DNA from: Bradyrhizobium icense
Lineage (GTDB): Bacteria > Pseudomonadota > Alphaproteobacteria > Rhizobiales > Xanthobacteraceae
Assembly (NCBI RefSeq): GCF_001693385.1
Contig: NZ_CP016428.1
Location: forward strand, 1,922,001-1,986,000
Direction of reading: 5' to 3'
Length of the DNA: 64,000 nt
Below the pieces are notes generated by a model. It did not search any database, was not told the origin of the DNA, and worked only from the letters and a program-made list of their open reading frames with translations. The translations under genes and the position numbers were made by a program. Every line of letters begins with the position of its first letter. Position 1 is the first letter of the stretch. Of the stretch, positions 41,904 to 49,824 are shown piece by piece.

Positions 41904-42377
41904 ATGTTGGCGACCGAAATCATGCGAAGTTCGTTCGCGACCGTCAAACCAACCACATCGGCGCTCGACACCCTGCGCCTCTTGCTGGAGACCAATCAGC
42001 GTGGCTTGCCCGTGATCGACGACGCTGGTGCACTGGTTGGAATGGTCTCCGAGGGTGATTTTCTACATCGTCAGGAATTGGGAGTAAGTTGTCCTGAGGG
42101 ATTCTGGTTCGAATGGTTGTTCGGAAGAGAGAAAGGGCAAGTGGTTAGAGAGAGAATGTACGCCCTGCGGATCGATGCCGTCATGAGCCGAAATCCCGTA
42201 TGCCTGGATGAGACCGCCACCATCGACGACGTCGTTAGCAGGATGGATGAGCACCGGATCGCTCAGGTGCTCATGGTACGTGCAGGGAAAGTCATCGGCA
42301 TCGTCGGTCGGCTACAACTACTCACCGCTCTGGAGCGATGTTTGAGTCGGGAAGAGAATAATTGGCAGGTCGGGTAA
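41904..42377 (+). CDS. CBS-pair protein
   Basis: A 157-residue protein consisting of two CBS motifs (VKPTTSALDTLRLLLETNQR, then LPVIDDAGALVGMVSEGDFL; second TIDDVVSRMDEHRIAQVLMV, then GKVIGIVGRLQLLTALE) and no output domain. The ATG at 41904 is preceded by GGAGAGGTGATC. It likely senses adenylate charge for a partner protein. FixK/FNR box upstream. Confidence 0.88.
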   Translation: MLATEIMRSSFATVKPTTSALDTLRLLLETNQRGLPVIDDAGALVGMVSEGDFLHRQELGVSCPEGFWFEWLFGREKGQVVRERMYALRIDAVMSRNPVCLDETATIDDVVSRMDEHRIAQVLMVRAGKVIGIVGRLQLLTALERCLSREENNWQVG

Positions 42378-42456
42378 ATCCCTGGCGAGATTTTGCGAGA
42401 TGCGCAGCACAGCATCCCGAGGCATCCTTGAGCAGCCTGCAGCATTTATGGCTGCG

Positions 42457-42633
42457 CTATGGGTGCCAGCCACCCCGGCGTAGGCGCCAGAAGGCGGCCA
42501 AAGCGACAAATCCCGCAACCAGGATCGTGGCTACGAAAGTCTGGAGCACTCCGAAGTTCAAGGCGTCGCGCGCCACAAACAGCGCCGTGATCGGCGCCGC
42601 AATCATCAGAAGAAGGCGAACAATCCAGGTCAT
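42457..42633 (-). CDS. 58-residue two-helix membrane protein
   Basis: ATG at 42633 starts MTWIVRLLLMIAAPITALFV, a first membrane helix, followed by RDALNFGVLQTFVATILVAG for the second, and a basic end FWRLRRGGWHP. It begins 4 bp after the stop of the universal stress gene on the same strand, so it is almost certainly co-transcribed with it. No family recognised. The bias toward two clean helices supports a real gene. Confidence 0.6.
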   Translation of the reverse strand: MTWIVRLLLMIAAPITALFVARDALNFGVLQTFVATILVAGFVALAAFWRLRRGGWHP

Positions 42634-42637
42634 TTCG

Positions 42638-43477
42638 TTAGTGCGACATCAGGGTTGGTACGGTCATTGACCGCAGCATTTCGCGCGTGACGCCGCCAAG
42701 GACGATTTCCTGCAAGCGCGAATGGCCATAGCCTCCCATGACGAGCAGGTCGAGGCTTTCATCCGCTGCGATCGACAAGAGGCCGGGTTGGATGTCTGAA
42801 CGGTCTGCCTTGAACGACGCGATCTTCGCCGGTAGGCTCGCCCGTGCCAGATGTCGGAGCAGGTGCTCGCTTGTGCATTCGACCGGTGGCGCCTCTCCAT
42901 TCTCGACGGCGATAATGGTAAGCGCGGCTGCTCGCCGAAGCAGCGGCATCGCATCGCGTAACGCGCGCGCCGCAAGCCGGCTTCCGTCCCAGCAGATTCC
43001 GACGCGCTTGGCCGCGAAGGCGCCGCGAAAAGTGTAGGGCATGAACAGTACCGGGCCGCCCGCCTGAAACAGGATGTCCTGCGGAAGGGCATTGTCCAAC
43101 GCCTGGCGCTCAAATTCCGGCTGCAGGACGATCGTGAGATCGTAGAGCCGCGCCATTGCGCCGGCGATCGACGCTGCGTCGGCTGGCATGGCGACGAGCG
43201 CGCGGCTGGAATAGGATATTCCAGCATTTTTGGCTTCGACCTCAAAGACGCCGAGTTGCGTCTCGGCGCGCTCCCTCGCACGTTCGCCTTCGACTTCGAA
43301 TATCGCGGCCACGGCCGCGCCACCTTCGGCGACCACCGGGACGCTGGTGGCAGTCACATAGCCGACCGAAAACGCGTCGAGATGAGCGCCCCAGGCGTGA
43401 GCGAGGGAAACCGAACCCTCGATAACCGGTCTTGGCGGTCGTTCGCTGGGAACGTGGACCAGCAGATTTCTGAACAT
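42638..43477 (-). CDS. Universal stress protein, tandem-domain type
   Basis: A 279-residue protein with two Usp domains. The first (about 1-145) is degenerate, opening MFRNLLVHVPSERPPRP. The second (about 150-279) has KRVGICWDGSRLAARALRDA and ends VMGGYGHSRLQEIVLGGVTR with a G-x2-G-x9-G signature. Such proteins accompany FixK-regulated stress genes. The start at 43477 is chosen at the fold boundary. It lies in an operon with the 58-residue membrane protein. Confidence 0.87.
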   Translation of the reverse strand: MFRNLLVHVPSERPPRPVIEGSVSLAHAWGAHLDAFSVGYVTATSVPVVAEGGAAVAAIFEVEGERARERAETQLGVFEVEAKNAGISYSSRALVAMPADAASIAGAMARLYDLTIVLQPEFERQALDNALPQDILFQAGGPVLFMPYTFRGAFAAKRVGICWDGSRLAARALRDAMPLLRRAAALTIIAVENGEAPPVECTSEHLLRHLARASLPAKIASFKADRSDIQPGLLSIAADESLDLLVMGGYGHSRLQEIVLGGVTREMLRSMTVPTLMSH

Positions 43478-43613
43478 GATCGATCTCCGATGAGACAATG
43501 CGAAGGGAGCCTCATAGATACAACGACGCCGGAAGCCTTAGACCGACGGCGCGAAGGAAACTGGACCCATTCATTGTGCCCAGTACCGGCGCGACAAGGT
43601 TGATCTGTGTCGC

Positions 43614-44336
43614 TCAACTGGCGACCTTCATGTCTTCGGGCGATTCCATGTGGAAGCCGGAATAGGTGGCGACGAAGCTGAGATGGTCATGTACCTCCTT
43701 GACGCCCTCCGTATTCTCGGCGGCAACGATCGCCGCCCGTCGGGAGTGATCGTCGAAGATCAGCCCATGCAGATGCACGACGCCGTTTCGTACTGTCACC
43801 TGGAATCCGGCCGGCTTCCAGTCTGTTGCAGAGACGGTTCGCATGATGCGGGCGCGGATGTGATCATCGTCGGCGGTAGGATCCGGAATCTCGCGGGCCA
43901 TGCTGGCAACCGCCTGGAGCAAATTCGATCGCGTGACGATGCCGACGAGTGCCTTGCCGCGGATCACCGGCAGCCGCTTGATATCGTGCCTTTCCATCAG
44001 CCGTACGAGCTCGTCCAGCGGGGTTTCTTCTCCGACCGTAATCGGATCGCGTGTCATGACATCCTCAACCTTGCGCCCACGGTCATGGACGAAGTCTTCT
44101 GCCGCGCGACCAGGACCGGCAAAGATATCCAGCCAACTGGACCGACGGCGCGGAGTGTCGATCTCGCTGCGGTGAAGGAAATCGCGTTGGGAAACCATGC
44201 CGAGCAGCGTCCCGTCCACATCCAGGACAGGCAAGCCGCTGACGTGGCAGCGGAGCATGATGTTGGCTGCGTCCAGAATGGTCGTATGGGGAGTAACGGT
44301 AATGACGTCCTTCGTCATAATCTGGTGGGCTCGCAT
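43614..44336 (-). CDS. CBS-pair plus BON-domain protein, paralogue
   Basis: A 240-residue protein with the same architecture as the one at 40972: CBS (MRAHQIMTKDVITVTPHTTI, VSGLPVLDVDGTLLGMVSQR), CBS (IKRLPVIRGKALVGIVTRSN), then BON (VTVRNGVVHLHGLIFDDHSR). The start at 44336 is preferred because the CBS motif begins there. A FixK/FNR-type site lies 58-71 bp upstream. The pair probably arose by duplication with intervening insertions. Confidence 0.9.
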   Translation of the reverse strand: MRAHQIMTKDVITVTPHTTILDAANIMLRCHVSGLPVLDVDGTLLGMVSQRDFLHRSEIDTPRRRSSWLDIFAGPGRAAEDFVHDRGRKVEDVMTRDPITVGEETPLDELVRLMERHDIKRLPVIRGKALVGIVTRSNLLQAVASMAREIPDPTADDDHIRARIMRTVSATDWKPAGFQVTVRNGVVHLHGLIFDDHSRRAAIVAAENTEGVKEVHDHLSFVATYSGFHMESPEDMKVAS

Positions 44337-44393
44337 GAAGCATCTCCCTTTGATACCGAGATTTTCAGATTGCCCCATGATCTGCAAAGGACG

Positions 44394-44407
44394 TTGATTT
44401 GGGTCAA
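44394..44407. promoter_or_regulatory. FixK/FNR-type box before second CBS-BON gene
   Basis: TTGATTTGGGTCAA fits TTGAT-N4-GTCAA and lies about 64 bp before the ATG at 44336 (minus strand). Confidence 0.6.
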
Positions 44408-44996
44408 ACGCGGCATCGGTGCAGCCGCGCATCGTCCAAGCCAGCCTCTACGGCTCGACGGTACCCAGCAGCACGTTGATCTGACCGCTTCCAACGTCGG
44501 CAGAAGCCGCCTTGAAGATCCAAGAAGAGAATCGCCCGCGAGCCGCCAGAACGTCGGCGCAGCAGCTTCAACTGTGGCGCTGCTTTGCGCGCATAGGTAA
44601 CTGAAATCTCCGCCTAAGTCGCTTTCATCAAGAAAACTGCCTTGGCGTCTGCCTGCAGCGCCTTGCCCACGAAACGGAAGCGCTCCAGCAACACAAACGC
44701 TCTTAAGATAAAGATCTTGTCAGACAGATCCGACTGAAAATGATTACCGTAAGCAACGCCCCAAAGTAACCCGCGCGTGGCCGGCGGATGCAAGGCAATT
44801 GGCGTTCTTGTTTGGGCCCAATCGCCGGCCATGTCCCCTCAAGTGCACCGTGCAGCCTCCCTTTCGCCGAACTGAACAATCAAACTGATTTTGATTCCGC
44901 CATTCGGCGCAGCGCAAATCGAAGGCCAGCATCCACAACAACTGACGCGCGCTATCGTCTCTCCGGCCTTTCGCGCATCGGCGATCTGCTGGGTGA
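44408..44996. other. Intergenic stretch without a supported gene
   Basis: About 590 bp between the second CBS-BON gene and the end of the histidine kinase gene. Short frames show no domain. Nothing further identified. Confidence 0.35.
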
Positions 44997-46532
44997 TCAA
45001 TATGATTTCGACGCGCGCTGCAAGATCGGGGCCACCGACGAAGGCTTTTCCGATTCGAGAGCGTTGGTAACGTCCTTCGCTCCTGCGACCGGGCGGCTGA
45101 TGGGAGGCGGCGGCCCGCCGTCCAGCGCTGGCAGGCTGATGGCCGCCTGTAGCCCCTTCTGCTTATTGGTTAAGACGATATCGCCGCCGTGGTGGCGGGC
45201 AATGGTCCGGGCAATGGAAAGACCGAGACCTACGCCCCCTGTCTCGCGGTTCCGCGAATTCTCAATCCGGAAAAACGGCGTAAAAACCTGCTCTTTGGCG
45301 CTGTCTGGAATACCGGGGCCGTCGTCCGAGACGGTGATTTCGATACTATCCGCTTGCCTTTCCACGCTGACGCGCGCTCGCTCGCCATATCGGATGGCAT
45401 TTTCGACAAGGTTGCGGCACGCGCGGCGCAGTGCGTCTGGTCGGCAGCTGTAGCTGATCTTCTGCCCTTCAGAAAAGGAGATGTCATAACCGAGTTCAGC
45501 GAGATCATCGCAGAGACTTTCCACGAGTGCCGAGAGGTCCACGGTCCGCGTGCTTTCTGCGGTTGCATCTTCGCGAGCGAAGGCGAGTGTCGCCTCTGTC
45601 ATCGTCTGGACCTCGGTAATTGTGGAGAGCATTTTCTCGCGGACGTCTTCGTCGGGCACGAATTCCGCACGCAAACGGAGCGAGGTTAGAGGTGTGCGCA
45701 AATCATGGCCGATGGCGGCCAGCATTCTGGTGCGGTCGTCGACGAAACGGTGCAGGCGCGCTTGCATGCGATTGAATGCCTCGGCAGTGCGTCGAATATC
45801 GTCGGGGCCGGTTTCCGGCAGCGGTACGATCTCCTGACCACGGCCGAAGGCCTCGGCTGCTATGGCGAGCCGGCGCAATGGTTGCGCGATGCCGCGTGCG
45901 GCGAATACGGCAATGATCGACAACGACAGCGCGGAGAGACCGAGTGCCAAGGTGGACTTGGAGGTCCAGAAGCCGTCTTGCGCGGGCTTGGCAAATGCAG
46001 TGTTCAGCCATGTGCCGTTCGCCAACCGAACAGCCAATCCCATGCCGGTGGCATCATCGAGATAAAGAAATTTCGCCGGTCGGGACAGCGGCCAAGCTTC
46101 CGGCCTTAGGTCGATCCACTGTGAGGAGGTGGCGCTGCTACTAGCGGCAGTATTTCGGGCGAAATCCGGTCTCACCTCGGCGGGAACGCTGTGGCCGGCA
46201 AAGGATACGCGCGGCAATGGCTGCGCCAAACGCTCCCATGCCTCCTCTCGCCACGCGGGGGCATCCTTCAGACCGTTGGTCGATATCCAATATCTCGCCG
46301 TACTGGTGTTACTGGCGTTGAGGATCTCGGTCTGCAGCGACGGAGGCGTCGCCTCCAAGACCCGGGCGAGCGAGGCGCACCGGCTGAATATCTCGCCCTT
46401 GGCGGTCTTCCGAATCACCTGCCCGTGCTCATCCCACGAAATGAAGAACACGATTGCTTGTGACAGCGCTAAAGACAGCAGCGTAAAACAGATGAAACGG
46501 GCCGCAAGACTGCGCTTCCACAAGCTCATCAT
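44997..46532 (-). CDS. Sensor histidine kinase (EnvZ-like architecture)
   Basis: A 511-residue membrane kinase. TM1 is at about 12-32 and TM2 at about 190-212, enclosing a periplasmic domain. A HAMP segment follows (GIAQPLRRLAIAAEAFGRGQ). The H-box is MLAAIGHDLRTPLTSLRLRA, the N-box LRRACRNLVENAIRYGERA, and the G boxes SDDGPGIP and GGVGLGLSIART. It overlaps the response regulator by 4 bp, so the two form a classical two-component pair. The signal is unknown. Confidence 0.92.
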   Translation of the reverse strand: MMSLWKRSLAARFICFTLLSLALSQAIVFFISWDEHGQVIRKTAKGEIFSRCASLARVLEATPPSLQTEILNASNTSTARYWISTNGLKDAPAWREEAWERLAQPLPRVSFAGHSVPAEVRPDFARNTAASSSATSSQWIDLRPEAWPLSRPAKFLYLDDATGMGLAVRLANGTWLNTAFAKPAQDGFWTSKSTLALGLSALSLSIIAVFAARGIAQPLRRLAIAAEAFGRGQEIVPLPETGPDDIRRTAEAFNRMQARLHRFVDDRTRMLAAIGHDLRTPLTSLRLRAEFVPDEDVREKMLSTITEVQTMTEATLAFAREDATAESTRTVDLSALVESLCDDLAELGYDISFSEGQKISYSCRPDALRRACRNLVENAIRYGERARVSVERQADSIEITVSDDGPGIPDSAKEQVFTPFFRIENSRNRETGGVGLGLSIARTIARHHGGDIVLTNKQKGLQAAISLPALDGGPPPPISRPVAGAKDVTNALESEKPSSVAPILQRASKSY

Positions 46533-47248
46533 GGCTGCTCGACCTGCGCGGCGAGGCTGTATCCACCTCCCCAGTGAGTCTTGATCAATGCTGGTACTTT
46601 CGGGTCAGCCTCGATCTTCTTCCGCAAGCGGCTGACTTGATTGTCAATGCTCCTGTCGAATGGATCGGCATCTCGGCCGACCGTCAGGTCAAGAAGCTGA
46701 TTGCGGCTGAGTACCAGGCCGGGATGGTCAAGAAACGCACACAACAGGCGGAACTCCGCCGTGCTGAGCGGCACAGCAACGCCGTCGTCGCCCATCAACT
46801 CGCGCCGGTTGACGTCAAAGGTCCATCGATCAAAACGTACAACCTTGGTCGCAAGCCGGCCCTTTTGCGGCGGCAGGCTTTGGACTCGTCGAAGCACCGC
46901 CTTGATGCGGGCGAGAAGTTCGCGGGGATTGAATGGCTTGCTCACGTAGTCATCGGCACCTACTTCCAGGCCAACGATTCGATCGGTCTCCTCAGCCATC
47001 GCAGTCAACAGGATGACGGGAAGGTCCGTGGTGCTGCGCAGATGGCGGCACAGGGACAATCCGTCCTCGCCCGGCATCATGACGTCAAGAACCACGAGGT
47101 CCAGAGCACTTCGTTCGAGCAAACGGCGGAGTGCAACAGCGCTCTCCGCAAGGCTGATGCGGTAGCCATGCTGCATCAAGTATTTGCCGACCAGATCGCG
47201 AATATCGCGATGATCATCCACTACGGCGATGTGAGGTGCCGAGTCCAT
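46529..47248 (-). CDS. OmpR-type response regulator
   Basis: A 239-residue regulator. The receiver domain has the acidic pair VVDDHRD, the phosphoacceptor in LVVLDVMMPGEDG, and K in DDYVSKPFNPRELLARIK. The winged-helix output domain contains LSTAEFRLLCAFLDHPGLVL and SIDNQVSRLRKKIEADPKVP, then THWGGGYSL. It is paired with the histidine kinase downstream. Its own promoter lies in the 47249-47350 region. Confidence 0.93.
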   Translation of the reverse strand: MDSAPHIAVVDDHRDIRDLVGKYLMQHGYRISLAESAVALRRLLERSALDLVVLDVMMPGEDGLSLCRHLRSTTDLPVILLTAMAEETDRIVGLEVGADDYVSKPFNPRELLARIKAVLRRVQSLPPQKGRLATKVVRFDRWTFDVNRRELMGDDGVAVPLSTAEFRLLCAFLDHPGLVLSRNQLLDLTVGRDADPFDRSIDNQVSRLRKKIEADPKVPALIKTHWGGGYSLAAQVEQP

Positions 47249-47477
47249 CTAGTTTGCTCCGTCCCGGATCATACTGAAGTCCTGCACCCAACCCATCGGA
47301 AAAGTGTAACAGAATGTATCGGCCGCGTATGATCGAGCGAAATCAAATGCTTGTGGCTGGCTTCACTGACGGCGTCGCGGCATCGGGATCGCAGGATCCC
47401 GATGCCGGCCGATCCGAGCAGGAACCGTCCTCATGGGTATGATTCCCCGATCTGGCTGAAACAATTTTGGCACAAGC

Positions 47478-47702
47478 TGTCGCAGAACATTGTCCCGGTG
47501 AGCCATCTTTGTCGCAAACTGTCGCAGACCCGTATGCCTGCTCAGACTTGATGCATGAAGCCGCATTGAGAGAAAGGTCATTCAAGAGCGGATGACAGGA
47601 GTGGCCATCACCGATGGCCGCAACTGTCGCGAACTATGCAATGCAGCATTCCTGAGACAGATCGCGACAATTCCCGGCCGCGGTCGGCAAAGTTCTGCGA
47701 CA
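47478..47702. repeat. Cluster of six TGTCGC(A/G)(A/G) motifs
   Basis: TGTCGCAGA at 47478, TGTCGCAAA at 47510, TGTCGCAGA at 47520, TGTCGCGAA at 47625, and reverse-complement copies TCGCGACA at 47662 and TCTGCGACA at 47694. Two copies are spaced exactly 10 bp apart. The clustering looks like a multi-site operator in the intergenic region upstream of the response regulator gene. Confidence 0.45.
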
Positions 47703-48312
47703 TCCGGACTTCATCGTGCGCACGCTCAACGAAGCAGGAGCGTTACATGTACGATGCGATGCACGCCGTTTCCCGCGGGGCCGTTCCGGAAATCTCGAAA
47801 GGATCACCGGCCGAGGGCGATGAAGACTACACTACACCGAAGGGACTGTTTCTTCGTAGAGCCGCAGTGCGGATAGGTTGGCTGCTCGTGTTCGTGTTGC
47901 GGAATACCTCGGCCTCGGCCACCCCCCTTGATTTGATGTACTGTGGGGATCGTGCGACTGTTTCGCGCCTCGTGACGGAGGACGACGGTTTGACGTCCGA
48001 GCACAATCCTAAGTTCGTGTGCAGAGTGCCCGACTTTACTTCTTGCAGGCCATGTCTTCGCGTCAGTCGCGAAAGCTCATTCTCCGGGCCGATCAGGCTG
48101 ACGGCCGTCGCATGCAAACATGACGGCAACGGCAACTGGCACACCGCTCAAGCCTGGGGCGTCGGCTTTGGCAGTGCTTCGTTCATGCCTGTTGGCGGCG
48201 GCAATTCTCCGTTCTCGATCGTGCAGCAGGGCTTCGTCCTCGGCCGCGCCCTTAGGCCGCGGCCACATCCTTGCGTGCTGGCAGCTTTGGATCATCCTGC
48301 CACCGCGGAACA
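47703..48312. other. Uncertain region after the TGTCGC cluster
   Basis: A plus-strand frame with an ATG at 47747 (MYDAMHAVSRGAVPEISKG) runs to 48334 and includes a short hydrophobic stretch, but it has no family signature and overlaps the converging gene at 48313. A short translated leader is possible; I do not annotate a gene here. Confidence 0.3.
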
Positions 48313-48690
48313 TTATTTCAGATCGGCCGTCTGATTTTTCAACAGCAGATTCCCGCATGCTCTGACGAGATCATGGTCGACATATGTCTTGCCAGGCCAG
48401 GTCACCAATTCCGGTGGAAAGGCATCTTTGGCACGATAGCTGCCCCTACTAGCGACGAGTGCAGCCAACCGTTCTTTGACGTCCGGCAAGGAACGAAATT
48501 CCTCGGCGCAGCCTGGCGCAAGCGCCGCCACAACCGCGCGATCGCTTTTCTCGGACGCCAGCCTTTCGGCTTTCGATGGACTGAGAAATCCAAACGCCTG
48601 CACCAATAGGTAGGCGCCAACGACCATTCCGGATGCGCCGGCCCACAAGCTGACCTTCACCGCCTGCCAATTCACTTCGATCCTCTCCAT
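48313..48690 (-). CDS. Membrane-anchored CAEEFRSLP-family protein, copy 1
   Basis: A 125-residue protein with one N-terminal helix (VSLWAGASGMVVGAYLLVQA) preceded by a short cytoplasmic head MERIEVNWQAVK. The soluble part contains KSDRAVVAALAPGCAEEFRS and ends GKTYVDHDLVRACGNLLLK. The two Cys could form a disulfide in the periplasm. A close paralogue is at 52721. It was not recognised as a named family. It lies 68 bp after the Crp/Fnr gene on the same strand. Confidence 0.7.
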   Translation of the reverse strand: MERIEVNWQAVKVSLWAGASGMVVGAYLLVQAFGFLSPSKAERLASEKSDRAVVAALAPGCAEEFRSLPDVKERLAALVASRGSYRAKDAFPPELVTWPGKTYVDHDLVRACGNLLLKNQTADLK

Positions 48691-48758
48691 GGGGTTCTCC
48701 TTCCGGTTCAGGATCTCCTGACAGATTTCCTCTCCTGTCGATTACCCTCCGGAGAGAA

Positions 48759-49634
48759 TTATGGTTGTAAGGTTGTACGCTCCAGTGTCTCAAGCCGCGT
48801 GATTGGTTCTGAGGTTACCTCACAAGCAATGCGGCCAACGTTTGGTGAGCCGGATGATATCGGGCTGTGTTGCCACGCTTTTGCAGAGACGCGCAACACG
48901 CGGTAGCAACTACATGACGCGTTTTCCAAGCCCGGGCGATTGATGATTGAAATCCTGCCTCGATGCCGCCGGATCAGACCCGCCTGTTCCATCCGTCCCA
49001 TTTCTGTCGTCACTCCTGCGCGTCGCACAGCAATGGCCCGGCCGAGGACGTCGTGGGTCAAGGCAATATCATTTGACTGAAGCCTGTCGCTGGCCACGAG
49101 CAGCCATCGTGCGAGCCGTTCACGCAGCGTATGCCTCGTGTTACACGCGACTAACTGGGAGCTGTGTATCAGAGCAGAGTGAACATAGGTCAGCAGGAGT
49201 TTGCGTAGTTCCGGGAGGGCCTCGATGAGGGTCACGAGGTCGTCGGCGTTGATCCGAAGAGCATCGCCCGCGACTTGAACGGTACATCGATGTGGCGATA
49301 TTGCTCCTCCAAGAACGAGGGGAATTCCTACAAAGTCGCCAGCTCCCAACGTTCTGATTTCCACCTGGGTACGATCCGCTCCCGCTTTGGCGAACAGAGA
49401 TGCGGCGCCACTCTCGATGAAATAGGCAAAACGCAGCCGGACGTTTCGCTCAAGCAAGGCCTGCCGCCTTGCAATCGGAACGCGCGTCACACGTGCAAGT
49501 ACTGCTTCGTGGCAATCGCTGGAAAGCTGGCCAAGGAGCCCATTCGAAGGATGCCATGCCGTGTCGTCCAGCCCTTGCCTGCCCGTCATGGGCCGATTCG
49601 ATATGTCCGCCATCATTTGGTATTCTGAAAGCAT
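48759..49634 (-). CDS. Crp/Fnr-family transcriptional regulator
   Basis: A 291-residue regulator. The sensor half includes RNVRLRFAYFIESGAASLFA. The C-terminal helix-turn-helix contains DVLGRAIAVRRAGVTTEMGR in a Crp-type (HTH_Crp_2) arrangement. No Fnr-type Cys cluster is visible. About 40 residues follow the winged helix, longer than usual. The start at 49634 (MLSEYQMMAD) has AGGAGGAG upstream. Divergent from the histidine kinase at 49825. Confidence 0.83.
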   Translation of the reverse strand: MLSEYQMMADISNRPMTGRQGLDDTAWHPSNGLLGQLSSDCHEAVLARVTRVPIARRQALLERNVRLRFAYFIESGAASLFAKAGADRTQVEIRTLGAGDFVGIPLVLGGAISPHRCTVQVAGDALRINADDLVTLIEALPELRKLLLTYVHSALIHSSQLVACNTRHTLRERLARWLLVASDRLQSNDIALTHDVLGRAIAVRRAGVTTEMGRMEQAGLIRRHRGRISIINRPGLENASCSCYRVLRVSAKAWQHSPISSGSPNVGRIACEVTSEPITRLETLERTTLQP

Positions 49635-49824
49635 GATCTCCTCCTGGCCGAGCGTAATGGGGCTTAGACGCTGAATCTGGTCCCGAAAGGTCCGGGAAGG
49701 TAGTCGGGTCATCGCCACGGCATGTCGGGGAATCCCTGACGGGATCGACGGCTATTTCCGACAGCCAAAGCTGCATTTTAATGGTCGATGAAGCTGAGGT
49801 GAGGCTTGTTCGAAACACGCGGGG

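Noticed and set aside
43594..43613. TTGATCTGTGTCGC as an FNR/FixK box for the Usp gene
   Set aside because: The second half-site is wrong (GTCGC rather than GTCAA) and it lies about 120-135 bp upstream.
44614..44832. Minus-strand frame ending ALQADAKAVFLMKAT
   Set aside because: No family signature or ribosome site; probably chance.
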